Part shown: positions 25,948-33,344 of the stretch, one piece after another
How positions within the stretch are numbered: position 1 is the first letter of the stretch
Layout of the letters: each line of letters starts with the position of its first letter
Source: Sphingobium_A sp965228065
Lineage (GTDB): Bacteria > Pseudomonadota > Alphaproteobacteria > Sphingomonadales > Sphingomonadaceae
Length of the DNA: 64,000 nucleotides
Reading direction: 5' to 3'
Assembly (NCBI GenBank): GCA_965228065.1
Contig: OZ245788.1
Location: forward strand, 5,704,001-5,768,000
The notes under the pieces: generated by a model
Database searches by the model: none
What the model was told of the DNA's origin: nothing
Seen by the model: only the letters and a program-made list of their open reading frames with translations
Translations under genes and position numbers: made by a program

Positions 25948-26562
25948 ATGAATAATCTTTGGACGGCGATGGCAGTAAGCACCGCCATGGTCAGCGCGAA
26001 TGCCTATGCACAGAGCGAAATCGATTATCGCGATCAGGCACCGCGCGGGATTCCTCAATCTTCGCTCGTTCCACTTCAACTTCAGCGTGCTGGCCCGCCT
26101 GCGCGTCAAACGACGCCGGAACCTGAAAGCGAAGCACCGCCAGCCGGCGGTGTTATCCATCTGATATGCCTTGGTGCGGGCACAGCAAACAAGCTTTCTA
26201 TGACGTCAGCCTTCGCCTTCAACAATTTCGGCGGATCCGCTTGGGGCCAGGCGATTAGCGAACGGGCTCAGGCTTTCGAGGATCAGGTAAACGTACAGAT
26301 CAACGAAGACGACACCGGCCGCATTCGGCTTCCCAGGGTCATCCTCCCCATGATTCGGGGAGGCGAGAATGGCTGGATGAAGCTGAAAGATATCAAGCGC
26401 ACCGACGTTGAAATCACGGGCACCGCGACAGTGAACCCGGTTAACAATCCAAAGGTGCGCTTGGACAGATCGACAGGCCACATATCAATCGACGGCAAGG
26501 CCGGCCAATATTCCGGCGTGTGCGATCGATACGACCCGGCCGCGTCGGCGAAAAAGTTCTGA
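25948..26562 (+). CDS. Exported protein of unknown function
   Basis: A 204-aa protein with a signal peptide (AVSTAMVSANAYAQ) cleaved near residue 20. A Pro-rich linker then leads to a soluble beta-rich domain including GGVIHLICLGAGTANKL and RGGENGWMKLKDIKR. A strong purine-rich ribosome site (GCGGAGGGGGC) precedes the ATG at 25948. It and the next small membrane gene form a short rightward unit. No family was recognised. Confidence 0.75.
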   Translation: MNNLWTAMAVSTAMVSANAYAQSEIDYRDQAPRGIPQSSLVPLQLQRAGPPARQTTPEPESEAPPAGGVIHLICLGAGTANKLSMTSAFAFNNFGGSAWGQAISERAQAFEDQVNVQINEDDTGRIRLPRVILPMIRGGENGWMKLKDIKRTDVEITGTATVNPVNNPKVRLDRSTGHISIDGKAGQYSGVCDRYDPAASAKKF

Positions 26563-26589
26563 GATTGAAATTAAAATAGAGGGCTAAAA

Positions 26590-26808
26590 GTGGGGCTCAT
26601 ACTGATCGGCGCGGCCCTGCTTGTAGGGTGGTTGGGCTGGAGCTGGTGGCTTGCGGTGCCGATAGGTTTGTTCCTCTATGTTCAAACATACCGGGAAGCG
26701 CCAGAACGCGCGGCCCGCATCGCTTCATCCGCCTGGCTGTCGGCACCCCTCATGGCCTTGTTCTTCATCTGGCTTGGGTCGATGGCCCATAAGCTTGTCG
26801 CTGCCTGA
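26590..26808 (+). CDS. 72-aa membrane protein
   Basis: Starts with GTG at 26590. Two hydrophobic segments are clear: LILIGAALLVGWLGWSWWLA and a C-terminal WLSAPLMALFFIWLGSMA, linked by a basic loop (REAPERAARIA). It is 27 bases downstream of the exported-protein gene, so probably cotranscribed. Size and topology fit a small phage membrane protein; function is unknown. Confidence 0.65.
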   Translation: MGLILIGAALLVGWLGWSWWLAVPIGLFLYVQTYREAPERAARIASSAWLSAPLMALFFIWLGSMAHKLVAA

Positions 26809-26820
26809 CACGCTGCACTG

Positions 26821-26919
26821 TCACCAGTCGCCGCGAATGATCGACATGGAGAGGAGCGCCACGGCCACCGCCATCGCCACCCACCACAGGAAGGGGAGAT
26901 CGCGACGGGGCTCAGGCAT
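26821..26919 (-). CDS. 32-aa single-helix membrane peptide coupled to the repressor
   Basis: Read as MPEPRRDLPFLWWVAMAVAV then ALLSMSIIRGDW. A basic N-terminus is followed by one membrane helix. Its ATG overlaps the repressor's TGA by one base (TGATG), so translation is coupled to the repressor. No homologue is recognised by eye; it may be a superinfection-exclusion or antitoxin-like peptide, which is speculation. Confidence 0.55.
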   Translation of the reverse strand: MPEPRRDLPFLWWVAMAVAVALLSMSIIRGDW

Positions 26920-27155
26920 CACGGTTGAATAAGTCTGGCACCTGCGCCAGTCCCTTTCGATTTCGCACCGTTGTCGATCAATTCGACGCCAGCCTTCTCA
27001 ATGGCTGCCCGCATTGCCCTGATGCTCTCCGGGCTGACCTGTAGATCAGATTCAAACCGGGCAACGGTCGCATATCCAATGCAGGCAGCCGCAGACAAAT
27101 CCTTCGCGGACCACTTGAGCGCAGCACGCGCCATTCTCGATTGTGTCGGTGACAT
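26919..27155 (-). CDS. XRE-family single-domain repressor
   Basis: A 78-aa protein with a helix-turn-helix at ~5-60 (RMARAALKWSAKDLSAAACI, then YATVARFESD). It lacks a dimerisation/cleavage domain. Two TGATAGAA-type operators lie just upstream of its start, between it and the rightward operon. A perfect TATAAT in the first operator places its transcription start only a few bases before the ATG, so the mRNA is probably leaderless, as for lambda cI. It is the likely lysogeny-type switch protein. Confidence 0.85.
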   Translation of the reverse strand: MSPTQSRMARAALKWSAKDLSAAACIGYATVARFESDLQVSPESIRAMRAAIEKAGVELIDNGAKSKGTGAGARLIQP

Positions 27156-27156
27156 G

Positions 27157-27222
27157 GTGATAGAAATTATATCACTGTAGCTCTTGCGGCAAGCGCTTTT
27201 ACCATGATAGAACTTCTATCAC
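27157..27222. promoter_or_regulatory. Divergent operator-promoter region (two palindromic operators)
   Basis: Operator 2 is TGATAGAACTTCTATCA, a perfect 17-bp palindrome at 27205-27221. Operator 1, TGATAGAAATTATATCA at 27158-27174, is a related imperfect copy. Leftward, a TATAAT lies within operator 1 (27171-27166). Rightward, TTGCGG (27184-27189) with N17 and ATAGAA overlaps operator 2. Repressor binding would block both promoters. Confidence 0.75.
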
Positions 27223-27312
27223 TTCGCCAGCAGGTGAGGCGACCGGAACGAGAGGATTAGGCCCCTCCCGCCCCGGTCTCATCGCAACCCTTCCTGAAAA
27301 GGGATCACGACT

Positions 27313-27612
27313 ATGCACACGCATACCGACAGAAGAACTGCGCCCACAAGCGCGATAACCATTAATTCCGATGGCTCCTACAGCCCGGTCATTGACCTTC
27401 AGGCCCGCGTGGATGCGGCGCCGTTCAAGGTCCGCGTCCTGTTCAAGGCGTCGGAACCCTTCGTCTACTCCAGTTATCGCGAAGAGCATGCCTTGCGCCA
27501 CGAACGGCACGCACTGAACAGGCTCGGCAAGCCTGACGTGCTGGGCGCTGCCCATGAGATCGTCGGTGTCGAGCGTGCCCGCTGGGCCGGCGTCGATCAG
27601 GCGGAGGGCTGA
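27313..27612 (+). CDS. 99-aa protein of unknown function, first gene of rightward operon
   Basis: Begins MHTHTDRRTAPTSAITINSD and continues as a soluble protein with a basic central stretch (SYREEHALRHERHALNRLG). An AAGGGAT ribosome site lies upstream. It is the first gene after the operator region, the position of an early phage regulator or Cro-like gene, though no HTH is visible. Confidence 0.65.
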   Translation: MHTHTDRRTAPTSAITINSDGSYSPVIDLQARVDAAPFKVRVLFKASEPFVYSSYREEHALRHERHALNRLGKPDVLGAAHEIVGVERARWAGVDQAEG

Positions 27613-27615
27613 GCC

Positions 27616-28191
27616 ATGGTCAGCACAACTCGCCGCGCCATTCTTGGCGCCATCGCCTGCGCACCAGCCGCAGCCATTCTCGCAGCCCCACTGCCGAAAT
27701 CGGGCCATTCCGAATGGAACGCTGCACTTGCTGTCTACAAGGACGCAGACCGCAAGTTCGACGCCGCATGGGACCGCTATAACCAGATTGAGGATATGGC
27801 CGCAGCCGCGACCCCAAACCGCCCCGACCATCTGTTCGACACGCTCAATCTCAATATGTCCATGAGCCGGCGGGAAGCCGAGGCTATGCTTCAATTTCAT
27901 ATGCTCAATACCGTCGATCAGATCGACATCGCTGCCACGCTCAATGAGTTGGACGCCTATCGAGCTGCGATGGAAGCAGCTCGAAAGAGCTTCAATCTGG
28001 CAGACGAGCAGGCAGCGGCCAGCGCGCTTTCCGAACCGCTCTGTCTTGCCCGCGATGCGCTTATGGGCATCCCAGCCCCTGACACCGCCGCGCTGCTGAT
28101 CAAGATCGAGATTACGTCCCACTGCATCAGCGACGAGCACGCTGAAATCACCTTGGCCGACGCGCGCCGGCTTCTGGTTGGGGAGGGCTGA
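27616..28191 (+). CDS. Possible Tat-exported helical protein
   Basis: A 191-aa protein. The N-terminus MVSTTRRAILGAIACAPAAA has a twin-arginine and hydrophobic core, resembling a Tat leader. The rest is a long helical protein (NELDAYRAAMEAARKSFNLA). It starts 4 bases after the preceding stop. Function unknown; the Tat reading is a pattern match only. Confidence 0.65.
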   Translation: MVSTTRRAILGAIACAPAAAILAAPLPKSGHSEWNAALAVYKDADRKFDAAWDRYNQIEDMAAAATPNRPDHLFDTLNLNMSMSRREAEAMLQFHMLNTVDQIDIAATLNELDAYRAAMEAARKSFNLADEQAAASALSEPLCLARDALMGIPAPDTAALLIKIEITSHCISDEHAEITLADARRLLVGEG

Positions 28192-28195
28192 TCCG

Positions 28196-28681
28196 ATGAC
28201 AACAGCAACTCAACGCGCCGTCGCGATCTCGCCCGCCATGATCGGAGCAGATCCTGTTCGCGATGCCCCCGCGCTCCGCGTGTTCGACACGCCGCCCGCC
28301 GGCCATCTACTGCACATCGTCACCGATGACATGATGCGGCCAATTCTCCGCAAGGGTGAGATCGCGGTGTTCGATCCGGAATACCACTGGCCGGAAGAAG
28401 GCCGCTGGTTCCTAAAATGCTCGGGATGCCGAACGTGGTCAGGAGGCGCGATCAAGCGCAATTACTCGATCGTGGAGACTTCCCGCGCGAAAAAGAGCGA
28501 CCGGTGGATGACCCATCCGTTCTACCGATCGCCGAATTACAAGGCGATCATCGCAGCAGGCGGCATCCCCCGGATCATCGGGTTTTCGGACGGGCCATAC
28601 CGTGATGACGTGGTGGTCGCCGATATGCTGCTGGGGAAGCTCGTCGGCATCTACGCCCCGAACGGGGAGATCGCACAATGA
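28196..28681 (+). CDS. S24/LexA-like fold protein lacking the catalytic serine
   Basis: A 161-aa protein with a block at 43-56 (TDDMMRPILRKGEIAVFDP) that matches the S24 peptidase region around the catalytic Ser (normally DSMxPTLxxGD). The Ser position is Met46, so protease activity is unlikely. Two Cys form CSGCRTW. It may be a sensing or regulatory domain of the repressor system. Overlaps the next gene by 4 bases. Confidence 0.6.
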   Translation: MTTATQRAVAISPAMIGADPVRDAPALRVFDTPPAGHLLHIVTDDMMRPILRKGEIAVFDPEYHWPEEGRWFLKCSGCRTWSGGAIKRNYSIVETSRAKKSDRWMTHPFYRSPNYKAIIAAGGIPRIIGFSDGPYRDDVVVADMLLGKLVGIYAPNGEIAQ

Positions 28682-29256
28682 GCGCGACCGCAAACGCATG
28701 GGGTGAGGCCCATGCCAACTACCTTCGGCTCCGCGCCAATTCCGACGCGCTACCCAACAGCGCGCCGAATCTGGACGAGGCTGTAGACGCTTACCTCGAC
28801 GCGATGGACTACCTCATAAATGAGGTTCCAGCTCCAACGGCGGGCGCCGTGGCTATCAAATTTGACTTGGCCTTAGAGCGCTCGGCCGACTTCGAAGCGA
28901 TGTTTGCCAAACACGTCGTCTCTATCCGCCAAGACCTTTGGCGTCTGGACGAACAAGCCAACGCCGTTGCGCAGGCATGGTCCAAACTCTGGTCCGCTCT
29001 TCATTGCCGGGTCGGTGAGGATGGCGACGGTGATGTGCGGCTGTGGATACCGGAGGGGTCGATTGTCGCGGAGGGGCGGTACGGCCTGCCCGACGACGAC
29101 TGCACGATATGGCTTCGCGAGCCCCAGCCTGCGCACCTGCGCATCAACAGCCAAGCCGAATGGGAAGGCGCGAAGAAAGCCCTGCATATCCTGTTGCGCG
29201 GGCTCGACGACAGCGCCGTCTCTGCGATCGTTGCCATCCAGAAGAAGGGGGCATGA
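28678..29256 (+). CDS. 192-aa protein of unknown function
   Basis: Soluble, acidic and helical: MSATANAWGEAHANYLRLRA, then paired helices (LDAMDYLINEVPAPTAG) and a later WLREPQPAHLRINSQAEWEG. It overlaps the preceding stop and the next start by 4 bases each, so it is inside a tight operon. No motif suggests a function. Confidence 0.6.
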   Translation: MSATANAWGEAHANYLRLRANSDALPNSAPNLDEAVDAYLDAMDYLINEVPAPTAGAVAIKFDLALERSADFEAMFAKHVVSIRQDLWRLDEQANAVAQAWSKLWSALHCRVGEDGDGDVRLWIPEGSIVAEGRYGLPDDDCTIWLREPQPAHLRINSQAEWEGAKKALHILLRGLDDSAVSAIVAIQKKGA

Positions 29257-29729
29257 ACATGGCCACCCAACTTCGCGCGCAGCCGAGCTTTGACGCGGCG
29301 CACTGGTTCGCAGCTTGGTCAGAGCATGGGGGTATCGCGTTCGTCGTGAATGAACGCCTGTTCCTGTCTCAGCCTTCGCGAACTTCGTCCCATCACGAGG
29401 AAATCAGCATCCTCCACGACGAGCTGTTCAAGGCTCGCGACAATGGCGAGGCGCTGATTGCGCTACTCGTGGCCCGCAGCTTCGGGGAGATGCAGTCGCA
29501 GGCAGCCACGCCAATCAAGGGGCTCGATCCGACGCCGCCGCCCCTTACCTATCCGGATGTTGTCGCAGCTCTTCGCCGTCACCCGATCTCGCAGACCCGT
29601 TTCGGCCGTGAGGCGTGTGACGATCCGCGGTTGGTGTCGGACATGCGCAAGGGGCGAGAAATCGGGTTCGGACTTCAACGGAAGATCCGCGCCTATATCG
29701 ATCGTCTGGACCGGGAGGCGGGGCTGTGA
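29253..29729 (+). CDS. 158-aa protein of unknown function
   Basis: Begins MNMATQLRAQPSFDAAHWFA, with a C-terminal pattern of DNA-binding type (RFGREACDDPRLVSDMRKGR and RKIRAYIDRLDREAG). That pattern resembles short HTH segments in phage regulatory proteins. It starts inside the preceding stop by 4 bases, so translation is coupled. The function is not established. Confidence 0.65.
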   Translation: MNMATQLRAQPSFDAAHWFAAWSEHGGIAFVVNERLFLSQPSRTSSHHEEISILHDELFKARDNGEALIALLVARSFGEMQSQAATPIKGLDPTPPPLTYPDVVAALRRHPISQTRFGREACDDPRLVSDMRKGREIGFGLQRKIRAYIDRLDREAGL

Positions 29730-29914
29730 TCGCCGCGCTTCGCAACCGTTGGGGTGGAGGGCTTCGGCCTTCCATCCACATCAACCGCGACGAGCAGGCA
29801 ATCGAGCGCTGGGACGGCGGAGGATGCGGCCCCGGCCACGTCATCATCGTTGAGGGCTTCGGGTTCACGTTCACTCTGTTCATCGGGCGGACGCCGCCGG
29901 AAGGGGGTATATGA
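29726..29914 (+). CDS. 62-aa protein of unknown function
   Basis: Starts with GTG at 29726 overlapping the stop of the previous gene by 4 bases, MIAALRNRWGGGLRPSIHIN, ending FTLFIGRTPPEGGI. Coupled overlaps on both sides support a real gene, but its sequence gives no hint of function. Confidence 0.5.
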   Translation: MIAALRNRWGGGLRPSIHINRDEQAIERWDGGGCGPGHVIIVEGFGFTFTLFIGRTPPEGGI

Positions 29915-30384
29915 TGGCCAGCAGAGCCCCAGCCCCTCGCACGGCAGCCCAGCGCCCCCAGCGCAGGCCGTGGACGCGTCGAGAGGTGCGCAGGGCATCA
30001 ACCAGTCCGGCACAGCTTGAGGCGCTCCTCATCGCCCTGCCGTCGTTCCCCCGGGCCACGATCACTCTTGCCGTTGATCGAATGATTGAACGTCTCGATC
30101 AGATCGACGGCGATCCTGATTTCGAAGATGGCGATGAAGATCGTTGCCATTGCGGAGACGATGACATCACGCGTGACGACTCGTTTGGCCAAGGCGACGG
30201 CTACCCCGGCGATCCGGACGATGCCGAAGATGGGAACGATGCCGAACCGGAGGATGAGGGGGCCGAGCGGGAATACTCGACGCCGCCCATCTATGGGCTC
30301 GATCAATCCCGTGGGCCGATCAACGAAGAGGATGCGTGCCGAGCCTACATGCGGGCGCAGCTGCGGATCGTCCCCGAAGCCTGA
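29911..30384 (+). CDS. Acidic 157-aa protein of unknown function
   Basis: A basic N-terminus (RPQRRPWTRREVRRAS) precedes a helical segment (LAVDRMIERLDQIDGDPDFE). An extremely acidic stretch (GDEDRCHCGDDDITRDDSFG) follows, with a final DACRAYMRAQLRIV. Similar acidic proteins recur in sphingomonad islands. It ends the rightward operon, which is closed by the terminator at 30412-30445. Confidence 0.65.
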   Translation: MMASRAPAPRTAAQRPQRRPWTRREVRRASTSPAQLEALLIALPSFPRATITLAVDRMIERLDQIDGDPDFEDGDEDRCHCGDDDITRDDSFGQGDGYPGDPDDAEDGNDAEPEDEGAEREYSTPPIYGLDQSRGPINEEDACRAYMRAQLRIVPEA

Positions 30385-30411
30385 GAACCGAAACTGTTTC
30401 GGATTTGCCTG

Positions 30412-30445
30412 GCCCGACCCTTCGCGAGCAGGGGTCGGGCTTTTT
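30412..30445 (+). terminator. Intrinsic terminator of the rightward operon
   Basis: GCCCGACCC / GGGTCGGGC, an 11-base loop and TTTTT directly follow the acidic-protein gene, closing the 27.3-30.4 kb operon. Confidence 0.9.
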
Positions 30446-30505
30446 GTTGACCGCCCACGCGCGTTCTGAGAAATTGCGCGCGCCCGGAGCATTCCAGCGA
30501 CGGGC

Positions 30506-30524
30506 CATCGGTTCGAACCCGATG
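30506..30524 (+). other. tRNA T-arm-like hairpin
   Basis: CATCGGTTCGAACCCGATG folds as a 6-bp stem around TTCGAAC, a canonical T-loop. No acceptor or anticodon arms pair with it and no CCA follows, so it is a relic, mimic or chance palindrome. Confidence 0.4.
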
Positions 30525-30544
30525 CCTCTCTGTAGGAGAATACC

Positions 30545-30937
30545 ATGCTCGATATGAGCGTTCCGCTTGGCCGCCCTGTCGCCACCCCTAGCCAAGTTTT
30601 GGGCGTGATCCGCCCTTATCTCAGGATAATGCGCGCCGCCTTTCGCGGGTGCGTCGATGCAGGCACCAAAGGCGAGCTGTCATACGATCACAGGCATCCC
30701 AGCGAACGCGGGAATGGAAACTATGGATTCCTGCGCGAAGATGGCGTGGCGTTCGTTATGCTGGCGACATCCATGCACGCCGACGCAATGAGAAAGGTTA
30801 AGGCGTGGGCCGCCAACGCGAACCTTGTCTTTGACGGCCCCACAATGGAAGCTTTCGTAATGAGCGCGATCGAGGCCGCCATGCGTCTGGATCGTGAACC
30901 GGATCAGCTACCCGAAACAGCGCTATATCTTGCTTGA
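30545..30937 (+). CDS. 130-aa protein of unknown function
   Basis: Begins MLDMSVPLGRPVATPSQVLG, then a helix (VIRPYLRIMRAAFRGCVDAG) and a central FLREDGVAFVMLATSMHADA. A GGAGAA ribosome site precedes it. It has its own terminator at 30943-30980, so it is a single-gene unit. No family was recognised. Confidence 0.65.
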   Translation: MLDMSVPLGRPVATPSQVLGVIRPYLRIMRAAFRGCVDAGTKGELSYDHRHPSERGNGNYGFLREDGVAFVMLATSMHADAMRKVKAWAANANLVFDGPTMEAFVMSAIEAAMRLDREPDQLPETALYLA

Positions 30938-30942
30938 TGAGG

Positions 30943-30980
30943 AACCCGGCCCTTCACAGCGAGGGGCCGGGTTTTCTTTT
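30943..30980 (+). terminator. Intrinsic terminator after the 130-aa gene
   Basis: AACCCGGCCC / GGGCCGGGTT with an 11-base loop and TTTTCTTTT. Confidence 0.9.
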
Positions 30981-30984
30981 GCAT

Positions 30985-31104
30985 ATGTCGCTTTTGTCCA
31001 ATGCAAGCATGGGCAGAATCCAATAGGTCGTTGCTGCGACCCGGAGTTTCCAACAAGAGACTCCCACTGCCCCGGCCCCACCATAGGCCGGGGCTTTTCT
31101 TTTT
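30985..31104 (+). ncRNA. Possible small RNA between two terminators
   Basis: About 85 bases lie between the terminator at 30943-30980 and a second at 31069-31104, with no ORF. They can form GTCG-TTGCTG-CGAC and GGAGT...ACTCC hairpins before the second terminator. A terminator with nothing upstream but a prior terminator suggests an RNA gene, though read-through protection is an alternative. Confidence 0.35.
31069..31104 (+). terminator. Second intrinsic terminator
   Basis: GCCCCGGCC / GGCCGGGGC with an 8-base loop and TTTTCTTTTT. Confidence 0.9.
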
Positions 31105-31150
31105 CGAACAATGCTGCACGTTGGATACCCAACCGGATTCGGAGGTACAT

Positions 31151-31465
31151 GTGTTGAAGCCGACCATCGTCGAAACGTTCGAGTACAGGGACGACAGCGC
31201 GGTGAGCGAGGTGTTCGCGGACGGTGTTGTGGTGACCTATGCGAACACGTCCACCGCGCGTATCGTCCTGTCAGTTTCTCGCACCGACGCGCCGAAACCC
31301 GATCGCAAAGTCACGACCGGATACTCCACAACAGCTTGCAGATTAGCCATGCCCACGGCGGCATTTCTCGAACTTTACAATCAGATGCACACGTTGGTGC
31401 AGCGGCTGGAGAAGAATGGTTTCGTGCGCCGCGAAGGTGACGCGATCAAGCCGACGCTTCAGTAG
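31151..31465 (+). CDS. 104-aa DUF3467-like protein
   Basis: Starts at GTG 31151, 5 bases after GGAGG (31141-31145), giving a strong start. The body (EVFADGVVVTYANTSTARIV, later CRLAMPTAAFLELYNQMHTL) has the pattern of small beta-sandwich DUF3467-type proteins. Family assignment is tentative, and the role is unknown. Confidence 0.6.
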   Translation: MLKPTIVETFEYRDDSAVSEVFADGVVVTYANTSTARIVLSVSRTDAPKPDRKVTTGYSTTACRLAMPTAAFLELYNQMHTLVQRLEKNGFVRREGDAIKPTLQ

Positions 31466-31567
31466 GACGCTGGCGCGCCTGATCCGAATCGATGGGCGGG
31501 TGAGAAAATGGGCGAGCCTATGTGCTCAATCTGTCTGTAGTCAGTTGCCGGCCCACCTTGTTGCAGG

Positions 31568-31596
31568 TTGTACGGCTACTGCCCTCCTGTTAATGC
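31568..31596 (+). promoter_or_regulatory. Predicted promoter of the Panacea toxin-antitoxin pair
   Basis: TTGTAC (31568-31573), a 17-base spacer and TAATGC (31591-31596) lie 30 bases before the antitoxin ATG, which has GGGAG at 31614. Confidence 0.45.
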
Positions 31597-31625
31597 GAAC
31601 ATCAAGCGAACGTGGGAGTTAGCAC

Positions 31626-32057
31626 ATGGCAAGCGTGTTTGACGCCTCTGCTTATATCCTGAGCAAGACCGGCCCAATTACGGCCATGAAGCTCCAAAAA
31701 CTGGTTTATTACAGCCAAGCATGGTCGCTCGTATGGGATGAGGAAGAGCTTTTCCCTGAGCGGATCGAGGCGTGGGCGAATGGCCCGGTGTGTCCGGACC
31801 TTTATCACGCCCACCAAGGCGAGTTTCGCGTGGATGCAGAGCCGAAGGGCGATGCAAAGAAGCTAAAGAAAGTCCAGAAAGAAACCATAAGCGCTGTGTT
31901 GAAGGCCTACGGGAAAAAGGCTGCGCTTTGGCTAAGTGATCTCACACATCGCGAAGCACCATGGAAGGATGCCCGCAAAGGCCTACCCGATGGGTCCCGG
32001 AGCAATCGGGAGATTACGCACGCGGCGATGGCAGAGTACTACGGCAACCTCAAGTAG
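31626..32057 (+). CDS. Panacea-domain (SocA/DUF4065-type) antitoxin
   Basis: A 143-aa protein. Signature blocks of the family are visible: MKLQKLVYYSQAWSLVWDEE near the start, then RIEAWANGPVCPDLY and a C-terminal REITHAAMAEYY. Family knowledge: Panacea-domain proteins neutralise unrelated toxins encoded beside them; SocA binds SocB for proteolysis. Base composition is noticeably more AT-rich than neighbours, suggesting separate origin. Followed 4 bases later by its probable partner. Confidence 0.85.
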   Translation: MASVFDASAYILSKTGPITAMKLQKLVYYSQAWSLVWDEEELFPERIEAWANGPVCPDLYHAHQGEFRVDAEPKGDAKKLKKVQKETISAVLKAYGKKAALWLSDLTHREAPWKDARKGLPDGSRSNREITHAAMAEYYGNLK

Positions 32058-32061
32058 CGCC

Positions 32062-32535
32062 GTGGCTAAGCAAAAAAAGAAGCCGACATACGGCGCCAGC
32101 CCGGCACCTAAGAAGAAGCCGGTTATAGAGGCGCATGTTTACGAAGATGGTCACCCTCTGGCTTGGCGGTTCAGCCATGCGGATAAAGGAGGCCCATTTG
32201 CGTGGGATATCAAGCCACACGACAAGTTCCATGAGGTTCTTCACAAGCTGTTCGAATTTGAGGGCAAGAACTGGAACGAGATTACCGGGGGCGGATCGCA
32301 TCCAATTGCCGCCTCGCGGTTGTGTGACGATGCGAAGAAACGATTAGTTGAACTAGAGCAAGACGACATCGATGAACTTCTGTCGCTTAGACTCACTGGC
32401 CCAAACCGGGTCTGGTGCATCAAAAAAGGTCACATTTTGCGGGCTCTCTGGTGGGATGAAAATCACCAGATATGCCCGGCTGAAAAAGATAGAGGTGACC
32501 GCAAAAAGCGACATAGGCGAGAAAATCGGGCGTGA
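32062..32535 (+). CDS. Putative Panacea-linked toxin
   Basis: Starts at GTG 32062 just after the antitoxin. A 157-aa basic protein with a Lys-rich head (AKQKKKPTYGASPAPKKKPV). The conserved body includes KLFEFEGKNWNEITGGGSHP, then LRLTGPNRVWCIKKGHILRA and LWWDENHQICP. The ...RVW...LWWD.NH..CP pattern is typical of small proteins encoded after antitoxins of this class. Its toxin activity is inferred from pairing and gene order. It ends in a basic tail. Confidence 0.7.
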   Translation: MAKQKKKPTYGASPAPKKKPVIEAHVYEDGHPLAWRFSHADKGGPFAWDIKPHDKFHEVLHKLFEFEGKNWNEITGGGSHPIAASRLCDDAKKRLVELEQDDIDELLSLRLTGPNRVWCIKKGHILRALWWDENHQICPAEKDRGDRKKRHRRENRA

Positions 32536-32685
32536 GCCGCCAAGCCAGTTAACTCCCGATATGCAGCCAAAGTCTCATTCGCATTCTGCGTCGTCCTGGA
32601 CGCTCAGAAATCGGGAGGGCATACGATCAGGCGTATAAAGCATATGCTGCTCAATCGCGATTTGAGCGAAGCCATCGCACGGAGA

Positions 32686-32976
32686 TCAACTTGACCCGCC
32701 ATTTTTAGAACGAACCACGGTCGCCACGAACGGAAAGAGAGCGTCGATCATTTCGCCGCCGAGATCAGCATGCTTCAGCCGGTTGATAAATTCGATGGTC
32801 CTCCCGGCTGGGCCAGCAAACCGCCATTCGCAATCCTCTGAAATGACGCTTTCCCCGAAATCCGGCAACGCTCCGCCTGCGAACACCAACGAGCAGCGCT
32901 TGAAGTGGCATCGTGCGAACGAGTGCCCATCCAGCAGGACGATGTCGTCAATGAAAACTCGATCAACGTGATGCAT
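32686..32976 (-). CDS. 96-aa protein of unknown function
   Basis: Begins MHHVDRVFIDDIVLLDGHSF and reads RCHFKRCSLVFAGGALPDFG, then WRFAGPAGRTIEFINRL. The alternating pattern resembles a short beta-helix-like hypothetical family. No signal is present. It is divergent-convergent to the toxin pair and may be an unrelated insertion gene. Confidence 0.6.
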   Translation of the reverse strand: MHHVDRVFIDDIVLLDGHSFARCHFKRCSLVFAGGALPDFGESVISEDCEWRFAGPAGRTIEFINRLKHADLGGEMIDALFPFVATVVRSKNGGSS

Positions 32977-33025
32977 GATGGTCCTGCGATCCTGGCCGAT
33001 CGGCCATCCACATTGGAATCGTTGA

Positions 33026-33060
33026 ACGGAAAGAAGCCGCCGCCCTTGTGAGGCAGCGGC
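33026..33060 (-). terminator. Intrinsic terminator after the HTH gene (minus strand)
   Basis: On the minus strand GCCGCTGCC / GGCGGCGGC is followed by TTCTTTCC. It lies downstream of the XRE gene at 33123-33329. Confidence 0.7.
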
Positions 33061-33122
33061 CCGAGTTTAACCAGATTGCGATCGAGAGACTAGGCTGTTG
33101 GTCGGCTTATAAGATGCGGCGT

Positions 33123-33329
33123 TTACCGATCGGTTAATTGCCAATGGTCAGGCTTGCTGATGACAACCAGGTAGCGCATCGCCAGCTCGGTCCGCCGTTC
33201 GATCGGGCTGTGACCACCTTCAAGCATGCTGACGAAGCGGCTGGATACACCGAGAAATTCGCCAAGCTCGACCTGGGTCATTCGGAGCCGTTTGCGGATC
33301 CGGCGAAATTCCTCGCGCGTCATCGTCAT
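33123..33329 (-). CDS. Second XRE-family helix-turn-helix protein
   Basis: A 68-aa protein MTMTREEFRRIRKRLRMTQV, with the HTH LGEFLGVSSRFVSMLEGGHS at ~20-45. Start at ATG 33329 is chosen over two earlier in-frame codons. It is transcribed alone into the terminator at 33026-33060. It could be a Cro-like partner of the repressor at 27155 or an independent regulator. Confidence 0.8.
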   Translation of the reverse strand: MTMTREEFRRIRKRLRMTQVELGEFLGVSSRFVSMLEGGHSPIERRTELAMRYLVVISKPDHWQLTDR

Positions 33330-33344
33330 GGCTTGGTCACGCAC

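Noticed and set aside
27199..28140. 313-codon minus-strand frame across the rightward operon
   Set aside because: It runs antisense to three coupled genes and covers the operator region; composition is not protein-like.
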